In this document: positions 1 to 8,824 of the stretch, one piece after another | How positions within the stretch are numbered: position 1 is the stretch's first letter | How the letters are laid out: each line of letters begins with the position of its first letter | Source of the DNA: Rhodovastum sp963804495 | GTDB taxonomy: Bacteria > Pseudomonadota > Alphaproteobacteria > Acetobacterales > Acetobacteraceae | NCBI GenBank assembly: GCA_963804495.1 | Contig: CAWDQN010000009.1 | Span: forward strand, 124,001-188,000 | Direction: 5' to 3' | Length of the DNA: 64,000 bases | Program-made: the position numbers and the translations under genes | The notes under the pieces: generated by a model | Databases searched by the model: none | What the model was told of the DNA's origin: nothing | What the model saw: only the letters and a program-made list of their open reading frames with translations

Positions 1-91
1 GCCCCCGGCGTTCGATGGTCCCGCCCTTTTCGCCGGGGATGCGCCGCATGGAACGACACGCGTTCGATCAACTCCGCCCTGCTGCCGTGCC

Positions 92-844
92 ATGCACGGA
101 TCGCTGATCGCCGGCGTCGTCTTCGCCGTCACCGTCGGCATGGCCGCCCTCGGCGCGCTGCTGCGCGCCTGCTTGCCGCCGCACCATCTGAGCGAGCAGT
201 CGCGCGACGTGATCAAGTTGGTCATGGGCCTGGTCGCCACCATGGCGGCGCTGGTGCTCGGCCTGCTGATCGCTTCGTCGAAAAACTTCTACGACACCCA
301 GACGGCCGAGTTGCAGACGATCTCGGCGAACGTCATCAAGCTCGACGGACTGCTGGCGGAGTACGGGCCCGAGACCAAGCCATTGCGGGAGGGGCTGCGT
401 CACGAGGTCGAGGGGAGTTATCAACGCGTCTGGCTCGACCATGCCGGACGGGCCGCCAGCATCGGCGAGCAGTCGAAGAGTGAGGGGCTCGCCCGTGGCA
501 TCCGTGCCCTGTCGCCGCAAACCGACGCACAGCGGGGGCTGCAGCGCAACGCCCTCGACATCACCAACAGCCTCGGCGAGGCGCGGCTGCTTATGATGGA
601 ACAGATCGGCACCGCGCTGAACTGGCCGTTCCTGACCATCATGGTGTTCTGGATCGCAGTGCTGTTCCTGGGCTTCGGCATGTTCGCCCCACCCAACGCA
701 ACCGCCTTCACGACCCTGGTGGTGGGCGCGCTTTCAACCGCCAGCGCCATCTTCATGATTCTGGAGATGAGCATGCCCTATGACGGGCTGGTCCATATCT
801 CGCCCGCGCCGCTGCTGGCCGCGCTGGCGCAAATCGGCGGGTAA
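92..844 (+). CDS. DUF4239-like integral membrane protein
   Basis: A 250-residue membrane protein of unknown function. Hydrophobic segments lie at about residues 5-25, 44-62, 176-199 and 205-225. The polar stretch between them begins with a short SKNFYDTQTAEL-like segment and is rich in charged helix. This arrangement (two N-terminal helices, a roughly 110-residue soluble helical insert, two C-terminal helices) fits the DUF4239 (bestrophin-like) family as I remember it. No clear ribosome binding site precedes the ATG. The next gene is convergent and its stop lies 39 bases away. I cannot say what it transports or binds, if anything. Confidence 0.7.
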   Translation: MHGSLIAGVVFAVTVGMAALGALLRACLPPHHLSEQSRDVIKLVMGLVATMAALVLGLLIASSKNFYDTQTAELQTISANVIKLDGLLAEYGPETKPLREGLRHEVEGSYQRVWLDHAGRAASIGEQSKSEGLARGIRALSPQTDAQRGLQRNALDITNSLGEARLLMMEQIGTALNWPFLTIMVFWIAVLFLGFGMFAPPNATAFTTLVVGALSTASAIFMILEMSMPYDGLVHISPAPLLAALAQIGG

Positions 845-883
845 GGTCAGCCGGCCGGCGCGGGGCGGATGGCTGCCGTCCGG

Positions 884-2359
884 CTACAGCCGCCCGTAGG
901 TGTCCTCGATGCGAACGATATCGTCCTCCCCGAGATACGATCCGCTCTGCACCTCGATCAGCGCCAGCGGAATTCGTCCCGGGTTCTCCAGCCGGTGGAC
1001 GCAGCCGAGCGGCAGATAGACGCTCTCGTTTTCGCGCACCAGGCGCGTCGTTGTGTCGTAGGTCACCAGCGCGGTGCCGCTCACCACCACCCAGTGCTCG
1101 GCCCGGTGGTAATGCTTCTGTAACGACAACTTGTGTCCCGGCGTCACCACGATGCGCTTGACCTGAAACCGCTCGCCGCGGATCAGGCTTTCGTAGAACC
1201 CCCAGGGCCGGTACACGCGGTTGTGCGCCACTGCTTCGCGCCTTCCGGCGGCACGCAGCCGGTCCACCACCCGCTTCACGTCTTGGGCGCGGTCGCGGTG
1301 CATGGCCAGCACCGCATCCTCGGTCACCACCACCACCGCGTCCTGCAGCCCCACCACGGCGGTGACGATGCCATCGCTGCGCACATAGCAGTTGCCGGCC
1401 CCTTCCAGCAGCACGTCACCCACCGCGACATTGCCGGACTCGTCCTTGGCGCCCAGCTCCCACAGCGCCCCCCAGCTTCCCACGTCCGACCAGCCCAGGT
1501 CGGCCGGCACCACAACGGCGCGGTCGGTGTGCTCGGCGAGCGCGTAGTCGAGGCTGATGCTCGGCACCAGGGCGAATGCCTCCGGCTCCAGACGGACGAA
1601 ATCGAGGTCCTCGCTGCGTCCGCTCACCGCCGGGCGCAGCGCCGTCAGCACCTCCGGCGCGTGGCGCTCCAGCTCGGCCAGCAGCGTGCGCGCGGTGAAC
1701 ACGAACATGCCCGAGTTCCACAAATGCCGGCCGGAGGCGGCCAGCGTCGCGGCGGTCGCGGCGTCGGGCTTTTCGATGAAGCGGCCGAGGCTGTGCACCC
1801 CGGGCAGCCCGGAGATGGGGGCGGCCACCTCGATGTAGCCGAAGCCGGTGTCGGCCGAGGTCGGGCGCATGCCGAAGGTGACGATGTGCCCGGCGCGGGC
1901 GGCCGGCACCGCCGCGGCCAGCGCCCGGTGCAGGGCGGGGACGTCGCGAATCGCGGCGTCGGCGGCCATCATCCACAGCACCGCATCGGGGTCCTGCTCG
2001 GCCACGAGCAGGGCGGCGGCGGCGATCGCCGGGGCGGAATTGCGGCCCACCGGCTCCAGCACGATGCGTGGCGATGCCACCCCGGCGCGCAGCAATTGCT
2101 CGGCGACGACGAACCGGTGCGCCTGGTTGCACACCACGATCGGCGGCGCAAACCCCTCGCCGATCGCGCGCAGCGCGGTTTCCTCGATCATCGAGCGGTC
2201 GGTGACCAGTGGCCAGAACTGCTTGGGGAAGCTCTCGCGTGAAACCGGCCACAGCCGCGTGCCGGAGCCGCCGGACAGTAACACCGGCACCACCGCATCG
2301 CGCGCGCCGGGGCCGGAGGCGGTGGGGGCGTTGCCGGGACTGGGCGTCAGCGCGTTCAT
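884..2359 (-). CDS. manC: Mannose-1-phosphate guanylyltransferase / mannose-6-phosphate isomerase
   Basis: Bifunctional type II enzyme of 491 residues, the usual length. It makes GDP-mannose from mannose-1-phosphate and GTP, and its C-terminal cupin can isomerise fructose-6-phosphate to mannose-6-phosphate. The nucleotidyltransferase signature GGSGTRLWPVSRESFPKQF is at residues 30-48, FIEKPD lies in the middle of the domain, and the cupin core (RPWGFYE, then GHKLSLQKHYHRAEHW) is in the last quarter. An in-frame ATG 126 bases upstream would add a low-complexity leader. I chose ATG 2359 because it overlaps the stop of the upstream gene by four bases (ATGA), typical of coupled translation. The product would feed exopolysaccharide or LPS synthesis in the cytoplasm. 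Confidence 0.92.
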   Translation of the reverse strand: MNALTPSPGNAPTASGPGARDAVVPVLLSGGSGTRLWPVSRESFPKQFWPLVTDRSMIEETALRAIGEGFAPPIVVCNQAHRFVVAEQLLRAGVASPRIVLEPVGRNSAPAIAAAALLVAEQDPDAVLWMMAADAAIRDVPALHRALAAAVPAARAGHIVTFGMRPTSADTGFGYIEVAAPISGLPGVHSLGRFIEKPDAATAATLAASGRHLWNSGMFVFTARTLLAELERHAPEVLTALRPAVSGRSEDLDFVRLEPEAFALVPSISLDYALAEHTDRAVVVPADLGWSDVGSWGALWELGAKDESGNVAVGDVLLEGAGNCYVRSDGIVTAVVGLQDAVVVVTEDAVLAMHRDRAQDVKRVVDRLRAAGRREAVAHNRVYRPWGFYESLIRGERFQVKRIVVTPGHKLSLQKHYHRAEHWVVVSGTALVTYDTTTRLVRENESVYLPLGCVHRLENPGRIPLALIEVQSGSYLGEDDIVRIEDTYGRL

Positions 2360-3405
2360 CCGTCTGTCCTCGCACGGTTTCGCCCGCCGTATGGCAGCGC
2401 GGCGGGGTCGCTGTCCAGGCGTTCGGGCCCTTGCCGCGGCAGCGCCGTCTGCCCCAGCACCCAGCCTTCCCAGCGCCGGACCCACGGATCGTCCGGCACG
2501 AAGGCCGGGCGGCGTCCGGCCAGCACGTTCAGCACGCAGAGCAGGCCGAGGGTGCAGTCGAACCGGTCCTCGCCGGCCGTATCGGCGCCGAATCCGTCAT
2601 CCACCGACGCCGCCATCGCCGGCTCCGCGCAGGCGCCGAGCCGCGCCATCGCGTCATGCAGCCCCGCGGCGAGCGCTGCCCGGTCCGTCCGGCGCCGCTT
2701 GCTGCCGGCCAGGCGGAGCCCGAGATGACGCAAAGCCTCGGCCGGATAGGTCTCGGCCATCACAATCATGCCGGATGACAACAGGCCGGCAAGGTCGCCG
2801 TCGAAGGGCCAGAGACTGATCCCCGCGCCGTCAACCAGCGCCGGCACCAGCATGTCCCGCCACGCCGCCAGCGCCGCTTTGCCGGACTGGTTGGCGCCAA
2901 GCGTCCAGAACGGCGGCGCCCCGGCCGGGCGCTCAGCGGTGGCGCGGTCGACGACGCGGTGCAGCGCCTGCGGCGGGCCCAGACCGAGGGCCGTGGCATG
3001 CGCCGCGCGGGTCATGCCGGCACGGCCGCGCATCGGGTAAAACGGACGCTCGGGGCCGACCTCATCGAGGCTGGCGCAGACCCGGAAAAACCCGGGGCAG
3101 CGGGCGAGGCCGCGCAGGAAGTTCGGGAAATTCATCCTTATGTCATGCGCCTCGGCATAGGCGCGCGGCAGCCCGAGCGGACAATCGATACCGAACAGCA
3201 CTGCTTCGGTGCCGGCAAGCGATCCGGGCACCCGCAGCCGTCGCAGCAGGGTCCCCGGATCGCCCACCGGCACCGGGGCGGCGAGATGCCAGACAGCGCC
3301 GTCGCGCCGTGCCAACGCCATCCAGCGCTTGCGGGCGTCCACGCTCCAATCGGCGTGCACCGCCAGGCTGACGCTTGCACTTGTCACGATCGTCCCGGTG
3401 GGCAT
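2356..3405 (-). CDS. DUF429-like protein, possible RNase H-fold
   Basis: About 349 residues, no signal peptide and no membrane segment. The opening motif HADWSVDARKRW, followed later by GIDCPLGLPRAYAE, resembles the first strands of the DUF429 / RNase H-like fold, where an early aspartate (here in ADWS) and later acidic residues form the active site. An acidic GEDRFDCTLGL segment near the C terminus could supply the last acid. The start is uncertain: GTG 3411 or ATG 3405, with no convincing Shine-Dalgarno. The stop overlaps the ManC start, so the two are probably co-transcribed. Family assignment is from memory of motif order, so moderate only. Confidence 0.5.
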   Translation of the reverse strand: MPTGTIVTSASVSLAVHADWSVDARKRWMALARRDGAVWHLAAPVPVGDPGTLLRRLRVPGSLAGTEAVLFGIDCPLGLPRAYAEAHDIRMNFPNFLRGLARCPGFFRVCASLDEVGPERPFYPMRGRAGMTRAAHATALGLGPPQALHRVVDRATAERPAGAPPFWTLGANQSGKAALAAWRDMLVPALVDGAGISLWPFDGDLAGLLSSGMIVMAETYPAEALRHLGLRLAGSKRRRTDRAALAAGLHDAMARLGACAEPAMAASVDDGFGADTAGEDRFDCTLGLLCVLNVLAGRRPAFVPDDPWVRRWEGWVLGQTALPRQGPERLDSDPAALPYGGRNRARTDG

Positions 3406-3434
3406 AAACACGGACGGAACGATAGGAGACGATC

Positions 3435-3965
3435 ATGGCCTACGCGGACGAATACGGCGCCGTGCAGAAGCTGCTGCACTGGCTGGTGGCCCTGCTGGTG
3501 GTGGGGCAAGTCGGGCTCGGGTTGTGGATGCAGTCGCTCGATCAGCATGACCCGACCCTGCCCGGCTTGTTCCCGGTGCATGACGGACTCGGGGCGACGA
3601 TTCTGGCCCTGGTGCTGCTCCGCCTGCTGGTCCGCCTGACCGTGGGTGTGCCCGCGCTGCCGCGCGGTACGCCGCGCTGGGTGGACACGCTCTCGCACCT
3701 CAACCACCGTTTGCTGTACCTGGTGCTGATCGTGCAGCCGGTGGTGGGCTACCTGGCCAAGAGCGCGCATGGCCATGGGCTGTCGCTGTTCGGCTATTAC
3801 AGCATCCCGGCGGCGTTTCCGGCCAATCCGGTCTGGGCCGACTGGCTGGGCGAGGCGCATGAGGTCGGCGCGGAGGTGCTGATCGTGCTGGTGGGCCTGC
3901 ACCTGCTGGGCGCGTTCTACCACGGCGTGATCCGCCGCGACGGCGTGGTGCGGCGGATCGTCTGA
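3435..3965 (+). CDS. Cytochrome b561 family protein
   Basis: A 176-residue four-helix membrane protein of the bacterial cytochrome b561 type. It probably carries two b hemes and moves electrons between quinol and a periplasmic or membrane acceptor. The family opening (Y-G-x-x-Q-K-x-x-H-W, residues 7-16) is present with the first likely heme histidine. Histidines in the second helix region (NHRLLY), the SAHGHG loop and GLHLLGAFYH near the C terminus provide the other ligands. It is divergent from the upstream gene with 29 bases between starts and convergent with the next. A GGAGA-type site precedes the ATG. Physiological partner unknown. Confidence 0.85.
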   Translation: MAYADEYGAVQKLLHWLVALLVVGQVGLGLWMQSLDQHDPTLPGLFPVHDGLGATILALVLLRLLVRLTVGVPALPRGTPRWVDTLSHLNHRLLYLVLIVQPVVGYLAKSAHGHGLSLFGYYSIPAAFPANPVWADWLGEAHEVGAEVLIVLVGLHLLGAFYHGVIRRDGVVRRIV

Positions 3966-3987
3966 CCGGAGGGTCTCAACCTAACGG

Positions 3988-4197
3988 CTAAAGGGGCTTG
4001 TGGGCCCGTTCGATCAGGCGGCTGAGGAAGCCGGGCTTCTTGGGAGGCTCGGCGGCCTTGGCCGCTTTCTCGCGGGCGCGGGCTTCCTCGCGCTTTTCGC
4101 GCTCCTTCAGTTCAAGCCATTTCTCCAGGCTGAGCCCGGCCTTGGCGGCCCGCTTCTCTTCGTAGCTGCGCTGGCCGTCGGTCATCTGTTTCGTCAT
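3988..4197 (-). CDS. Small highly charged hypothetical protein
   Basis: A 69-residue, Lys/Arg/Glu/Ala-rich helical protein with no membrane segment. Most of it (roughly residues 6-55) is predicted continuous charged helix with the pattern KLKEREKREEARAREK-like, ending in a short KKPGFLSRLIERA segment. The start at 4197 is favoured because GGAGGG lies six bases upstream; a longer in-frame start at 4245 lacks one. Small proteins of this look are common and uncharacterised in Acetobacteraceae. I do not recognise a function. Confidence 0.6.
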   Translation of the reverse strand: MTKQMTDGQRSYEEKRAAKAGLSLEKWLELKEREKREEARAREKAAKAAEPPKKPGFLSRLIERAHKPL

Positions 4198-4241
4198 GGC
4201 AACCCTCCATGCGGCGGTTCTGGCAGGTGGGCGGCGGCGCT

Positions 4242-4994
4242 TCAAGCCTCTCCGTGGCGGTGCAGCAGGGCGCGGGCCACCAGGCCCAGGGCTGCGTTGA
4301 TGGCCACGCCGCTGGCCGAGAGCAGGGCCAGGGCGGCGAACATGCGCGGCACCTGCAGCCGGTAGCCGGCTTCCAGGATTCGATAGGCTAGCCCGGAGGC
4401 GACCCCGCCGGAGCCGGCCACGATTTCGGCGCTGACCGTGCCGACCAGCGCGAGGCCGCCGGAAATGCGCAGCCCGGCGAGGAAATAGGGCAGGGCGACC
4501 GGCAGCCGCAGCAGGCGCAGTGTGTCCCAGCGCCCGGCCCCGTTCAGGCGGAACAGGTCGAGCAACTCGGCCGGCGCCGCTGCCAGGCCGGTGGCGGTGT
4601 TCGAGAACACCGGAAAGAAGGCGATGATGGTGGCGCAGACCACCACCGAGATGAAGGGATCGCCCACCCAGACGATCACCAGCGGCGCGATGGCAACGAT
4701 CGGCGTTACTTGCAGCACCACCGTCCAGGGCTGGAAGGCGGCGCGGGCGAGCGGGCTCGCCTGCATCGCCAGCGCCAGCGTCCCGCCGAGCACGGCGGAG
4801 ACGATGATCGCGGTGGCGGTGACGCCGAGGGTGGAGGCCAGCGAGGACAGAAACAGGGCCGGGTCGGCCAGGAACGCGCCGACGATGGCGACCGGCCCGG
4901 GGACCAGGTACTCCGGCACGCCGGAGAGCCGCACCGCGGCTTCCCAGAGGACCAGGAACAGTGCGGCGAAAACGACAGGGGCGAGGCGGGTCAT
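4242..4994 (-). CDS. ABC transporter permease, NMT1/nitrate-sulfonate type
   Basis: A 250-residue inner-membrane permease with about six helices. The EAA-type loop that contacts the ATPase is visible as ATGLAAAPAELLDLFRLNGAG, about two thirds along. The family (COG0600, SsuC/TauC/ThiX) works as a homodimer with an ATPase and a periplasmic binding protein, both encoded immediately upstream. The ATG overlaps the ATPase stop by four bases. Ligand cannot be read from the permease; sulfonates, nitrate or a pyrimidine precursor are the usual choices. Confidence 0.88.
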   Translation of the reverse strand: MTRLAPVVFAALFLVLWEAAVRLSGVPEYLVPGPVAIVGAFLADPALFLSSLASTLGVTATAIIVSAVLGGTLALAMQASPLARAAFQPWTVVLQVTPIVAIAPLVIVWVGDPFISVVVCATIIAFFPVFSNTATGLAAAPAELLDLFRLNGAGRWDTLRLLRLPVALPYFLAGLRISGGLALVGTVSAEIVAGSGGVASGLAYRILEAGYRLQVPRMFAALALLSASGVAINAALGLVARALLHRHGEA

Positions 4995-5764
4995 TTCGCC
5001 ACGTTCTTCGGATCGGCCGGAGGGGGCGTACCCAGCGCCGCCCGCATCGCGTGCGTCACCTCGCCGACCAATTGGGTGTAGGCGGGGGCGAGACGAGCCT
5101 CCGGACCGGGTTCGACCGCCGAGTTGATCTCCCGGGCAATGCGGCCGGGCCGCGGGGTCATCAGGATGATGCGGCGGGCAAGAAAGCACGCCTCGTAGAT
5201 GGAATGGGTCACGAACACCACGGTGCAGCGCAACTCCCGCCAAAGACCGAGCAGATCCTCCTGCAACCGGAAGCGGGTAAACTCGTCCAGGGCGGCAAAC
5301 GGCTCGTCCATCAGCAGCAGGCGCGGGCGGGTGACCAGGGCGCGGGCGATCGAGACGCGCATGCGCATGCCGCCGGACAACTCGCGCGGACGCGACTGCG
5401 CGAACCGCTCCAAACCGACCCGCGCGAGCGCCGCATGCACGTCCGCCTCGGCCGCCCGCCGGCCGCGCCCGCGCAGGCGCAGCGGCAGAAACACATTGTC
5501 GGCCGCACTCGCCCAGGGCAGCAGGGTGGCGTCCTGGAACACGTAGCCGATGTCCCCCGGCGCCGGCGCGGCCCCGCCGTCCCAGGCAACCCGGCCCTGA
5601 TCGGGGACATCCAGCCCGGCGATCAGCCGCAGCAGGGTGGACTTGCCGCATCCGGACGGGCCGAGCAGGGCGAGGAAGTCGCCCTGGCCGATCCGCAACG
5701 ACGCCGCCTCCAACGCCTGCGTGCCGTTGGGAAACCGCCGGCCAAGGCGGTCGAGGGTGAGCAT
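4991..5764 (-). CDS. ABC transporter ATP-binding protein, NMT1/nitrate-sulfonate type
   Basis: A 257-residue cytoplasmic ATPase. Walker A GPSGCGKST is near residues 35-43, the signature is LSGGMRMRV (Q replaced by M, as often seen in this subfamily), Walker B is LLLMDEPFAALD, and the switch histidine follows in VFVTHS. It drives import with the permease encoded next. Only four bases separate its start from the stop of the binding-protein gene, so the three form one operon in the order binding protein, ATPase, permease. Confidence 0.9.
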   Translation of the reverse strand: MLTLDRLGRRFPNGTQALEAASLRIGQGDFLALLGPSGCGKSTLLRLIAGLDVPDQGRVAWDGGAAPAPGDIGYVFQDATLLPWASAADNVFLPLRLRGRGRRAAEADVHAALARVGLERFAQSRPRELSGGMRMRVSIARALVTRPRLLLMDEPFAALDEFTRFRLQEDLLGLWRELRCTVVFVTHSIYEACFLARRIILMTPRPGRIAREINSAVEPGPEARLAPAYTQLVGEVTHAMRAALGTPPPADPKNVAK

Positions 5765-5768
5765 GCCG

Positions 5769-6761
5769 CTAGGGTTTCAGGCCGACGTTGTGATTAACGA
5801 ACCGCAACGTATAGGCGCGCTCGACATCCAGGTCCCGCGGATACAGTCCCTGCCCGGACATGCTGGCGTAAAAATCCGCCCAGCGGGCCTGGGTCATGGC
5901 GCCGATGCCACGGGTGGCCGCCTCGCCCGAGGTCAGGATGCGGTTTTTCTTCAGCGCCCCCCGCCCATAGGCGAGCAGGCCGTCGGTCATTTCCGGGTTG
6001 TCTTTCCGGATCAGCGCGTTCCCCGGCCCCGGATCGCCGTCGAGATAGGACGCCCAGCCTTCGATCGAGGCGTCGACGAAGCGCTGCACGATGTCGGGAC
6101 TGGCCTCGATCATCCGGTCGGACACGGCGAAAAGCTGTGCATAGCCGGAAAAACCGGCATCGGCGACGAGCAGAACGACCGGGTCGAACCCGGCCGCCTG
6201 GCGGATGGAATAGGGCTCGGACCCCAGGAAACCCTGCTGGATCGCCTGTTTGTTGGCCAGGAAGGGCTGCAGGTTGAACGTATACGGGCGGATTTGCGCG
6301 TCGGTGTAGCCGAACCTGGCGCGCAGAAAATTCCACCAGCCGGCGCGGGTGTCGGCACTGATCATGATCGGCTTGCCCTGCAGCGCCGGGAAACTGTCGT
6401 TCCCCTGGCCGGGATGGGCGATGAGGACGGACGGGTCCTTCTGGAACATCGCCGCCACCACCCGGAACGGAATATGCTCGGTCACGAAGTTCAACGCGAC
6501 GAAGCTGTTCGAAGCGATGGTCACATCCAGCCGCCCGGCGAGCAGCAACTGGGTCTGGTTCACGCTGGGGCCGCCCTGGCGGATGCTCACGTCCAGACCA
6601 TGGCTCCGGTAAATCCCGGTGGCGAGGGCCTGATAATAGCCGCCGTACTCGGCCTCGGCGAGCCAGTCGGTGCCGAAGCTGATCTTGTCCTGCGCGCGCC
6701 CGACGGCAGTACCCCACCCGAGCACCGCCATCGCCAACAGGGTGGTGACCAGTTTGCGCAT
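5769..6761 (-). CDS. ABC transporter substrate-binding protein, NMT1/THI5-like
   Basis: A 330-residue periplasmic binding protein. Signal peptide at residues 1-23 with cleavage after a G-R-A-Q type site, then FGTDWLAEAEYGGYYQALATG, the hallmark of the NMT1/THI5-like fold, where early aromatic residues stack on the ligand. The order of genes and the EYGGYYQA segment make a ThiY-like role (uptake of a pyrimidine precursor of thiamine) possible, but aromatic sulfonate binding proteins look alike. I searched the 250-base leader for a TPP riboswitch and found none, which weakens the thiamine idea. AAGGGG lies eight bases before the ATG; a much longer upstream frame lacks a signal sequence. Confidence 0.86.
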   Translation of the reverse strand: MRKLVTTLLAMAVLGWGTAVGRAQDKISFGTDWLAEAEYGGYYQALATGIYRSHGLDVSIRQGGPSVNQTQLLLAGRLDVTIASNSFVALNFVTEHIPFRVVAAMFQKDPSVLIAHPGQGNDSFPALQGKPIMISADTRAGWWNFLRARFGYTDAQIRPYTFNLQPFLANKQAIQQGFLGSEPYSIRQAAGFDPVVLLVADAGFSGYAQLFAVSDRMIEASPDIVQRFVDASIEGWASYLDGDPGPGNALIRKDNPEMTDGLLAYGRGALKKNRILTSGEAATRGIGAMTQARWADFYASMSGQGLYPRDLDVERAYTLRFVNHNVGLKP

Positions 6762-7013
6762 GGCGTGCCCCTTGTGCTGTCCGGCCGGGATGTTGTGCCG
6801 CCGGGACGGAATGCCAGCGCGATCCTGCCTGCGGCGGCCGGGCCTTGCCAATCCTGCGCGTCGGGGTGAGATACCGGACCGGCGATCTGTGCCATGCCGC
6901 GCCGGCGACCGAGATGGCATAACGGCAGCCGGCGGAGCAAGGCATGGACGAGGCACGGGCGCGGATGCGCATGTCGCAGCGGCGGATGACGGCGGCGGAT
7001 CGGCACGGCCCCG

Positions 7014-7349
7014 ATGTCTGAACCGCGGGTGAAGGCGGAGATCTGGGTCAGCATGGCGCTGCGCCTGGGCAATGCGGCGGGGCGGTACGGCGCGGTGCTG
7101 CGCAAGGGCGACCCGGACGCCGGCGGCGTGCTGGTGGTGCTGCACGGGCGCGGCGGGATGTCGGTGCTGTCGCAGATGCGCGCCGCCGACGGAGCCCCCG
7201 CCTGGATTCGCGGCACCGGCCCGGGGCCGGTGGAGCAGGCGGCCGCGGATGCCTATGTGGCGCGGCAGGTGAAGTTCGACCCGGATTTATGGGTTCTGGA
7301 GTTCGAGAGCCCGGACCTGCTGCCGCCGTTCGAGGGAAAGATTGTGTAA
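7014..7349 (+). CDS. DUF1491 family protein
   Basis: A 111-residue soluble protein. The opening PRVKAEIWVSMALR, the central GDPDAGGVLVVL and the closing DPDLWVLEFE match the conserved blocks of DUF1491, a small family almost confined to Alphaproteobacteria. Function is unknown. It starts 252 bases upstream of nothing recognisable and is transcribed toward the OmpA-like gene 130 bases downstream. Confidence 0.75.
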   Translation: MSEPRVKAEIWVSMALRLGNAAGRYGAVLRKGDPDAGGVLVVLHGRGGMSVLSQMRAADGAPAWIRGTGPGPVEQAAADAYVARQVKFDPDLWVLEFESPDLLPPFEGKIV

Positions 7350-7479
7350 TCATCTGTTGCGGATTGGCCACAGGCGCGGCAGGTGTGGCGGCGCGCGCAA
7401 GCCAAGACTGGTGCGCCGCCGTGTCGTTGCGCAAGGTCCGGACCCATATGCTTGCTCGCACTCCTCACAGGTCAATTCC

Positions 7480-8571
7480 ATGAAGCGCGCTCTTCTTGCC
7501 GCATCTCTTCTGGCGCTGCCGCTGGCCGCGCGGGCGCAGCCGATCCAGGGCCTCTATGTCGGCGCCGGCGGGGGGGCGAACTGGCTGCAGAGCGAGCAGG
7601 TGCGCGCGGCCGCGATCAACGGGCAGCCGCAGGCGGGCGGCGGCGGATCGGTCGGCTACGAAACCGGCTGGGCGGCGCTGGGCAGTGCCGGCTGGGGCTT
7701 CGGCAACGGCGTGCGGGTGGAGTTGGAGGGCAACTGGCGCAGCAACAACCTCAGCCACGGCAACCTGCCGCCCGGCGTTTCGGCATCCGGCCAGGAATCA
7801 AAATATGGCGTCATGGCGAACGTGCTGTTCGACATGGACATCGGCTCGCCCTACGTCTTCCCCTATCTGGGCGCCGGCGCCGGCGCCGAATGGGTGCACA
7901 AAAACACCACCCTCGTCCGGCCCGGCGGGGTGAGCGTTTCCATCGACGATACCCCGGGCGCGAATTTCGCCTACCAGGCCATCGCCGGCGCCGCCTTCCC
8001 AATTCCACGGCTGCCGGGGCTGTCGGCGACCGCGGAGTTCCGGTTTTTCGCCCTGACCGGCGAGCGCAAGGTCACCGGCACCGCGTCATCGCCGGTCTAC
8101 CCCGTGGCGGCCACCTCGGTGACCACCAGCGGCAACAACAATTTCGATGCCCTGCTGGGCCTGCGCTACGCTTTCAACGTGGCGCCCCCGCCGGCGCCAG
8201 CCCCCGCCCAGGTCCCCGTCGCCGCCCCCGCCCCGGCGCCCGCCCGCAGCTACTTGGTGTTCTTCGACTGGGACAGCGCAGTGCTGAGCGAGCGGGCGCG
8301 GCAGATCGTCGCCGAGGCAGCGCAGAACGCCACCCGTGTGCAGGTGACTCGCATCGAGGTGGCGGGCCACGCCGACCGCACCGGCACGCCGCAATACAAC
8401 CTGGGGCTGTCGCGCCGGCGCGCCGAGGCGGTGGCGGCGGAACTGGTCCGACTAGGCGTGGGGAAACAGACGATCGATATTCAGGCGTTCGGCGAGACGA
8501 AACCCCTGGTGGCGACCGCGGAAGGGGTGCGCGAGGCCCAGAACCGGCGGGTGGAGATTGTGCTGCGCTGA
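7480..8571 (+). CDS. Outer-membrane beta-barrel protein with C-terminal OmpA domain
   Basis: A 363-residue outer-membrane protein. Residues 1-19 are a signal peptide ending A-R-A-Q. Residues about 20-240 have the alternating aromatic/polar pattern of an eight-stranded barrel (GLYVGAGGGANW at the start). A proline/alanine linker follows (PPPAPAPAQVP). The last 105 residues are an OmpA peptidoglycan-binding domain with the conserved FDWDSAVLS, GHADRTGTPQYNLGLSRRRA and NRRVEI blocks, including the Asp and Arg that hold diaminopimelate. The start at 7480 is set by the signal peptide; the longer frame adds a non-secretory leader. A full nested palindrome follows the stop. Confidence 0.88.
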   Translation: MKRALLAASLLALPLAARAQPIQGLYVGAGGGANWLQSEQVRAAAINGQPQAGGGGSVGYETGWAALGSAGWGFGNGVRVELEGNWRSNNLSHGNLPPGVSASGQESKYGVMANVLFDMDIGSPYVFPYLGAGAGAEWVHKNTTLVRPGGVSVSIDDTPGANFAYQAIAGAAFPIPRLPGLSATAEFRFFALTGERKVTGTASSPVYPVAATSVTTSGNNNFDALLGLRYAFNVAPPPAPAPAQVPVAAPAPAPARSYLVFFDWDSAVLSERARQIVAEAAQNATRVQVTRIEVAGHADRTGTPQYNLGLSRRRAEAVAAELVRLGVGKQTIDIQAFGETKPLVATAEGVREAQNRRVEIVLR

Positions 8572-8580
8572 GGGAAAGGA

Positions 8581-8779
8581 AGGCCAGGGCTCTGCCCCTG
8601 GACCCCGCCAAGGGGCGGTGGCCCCTTGGAACCCATGACATTTGAGCAGTTGCTATGAGAGGGGGGTTAGGCAGTGAACCGGTTCACTGCCTAACCCCCC
8701 TCTCATAACAACTGCTTAAGTAACGGGGTCCAGGGGGCCACTGCCCCCTGGCGGGTCCAGGGCAGAGCCCTGGCCTTCC
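8581..8779. repeat. Nested palindromic repeat, full copy 1
   Basis: The outer arms AAGGCCAGGG-CTCTGCCC-TGGACCC and its complement frame an inner near-perfect hairpin at 8644-8717 with 37-base arms meeting at AACC|GGTT. Only the outermost base and one C/T difference break it. It lies between the OmpA gene stop and the BLUF gene. Two other full copies and four partial copies occur in the window, always beyond a gene stop. May act as a terminator or mRNA stabiliser, or be a non-autonomous mobile repeat. Confidence 0.85.
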
Positions 8780-8824
8780 TTTCTTCCCTCTTCAGCGCAG
8801 CCCCATTTCCGCTAGAATTGCGTC

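Noticed and set aside
6762..7013. A TPP riboswitch before the NMT1/THI5-type transporter
   Set aside because: Neither the CUGAGA core nor the GAACCUGAU and GUAGGGA blocks can be found on the minus strand. GTGAGATACC on the plus strand is in the wrong orientation and lacks its partners.
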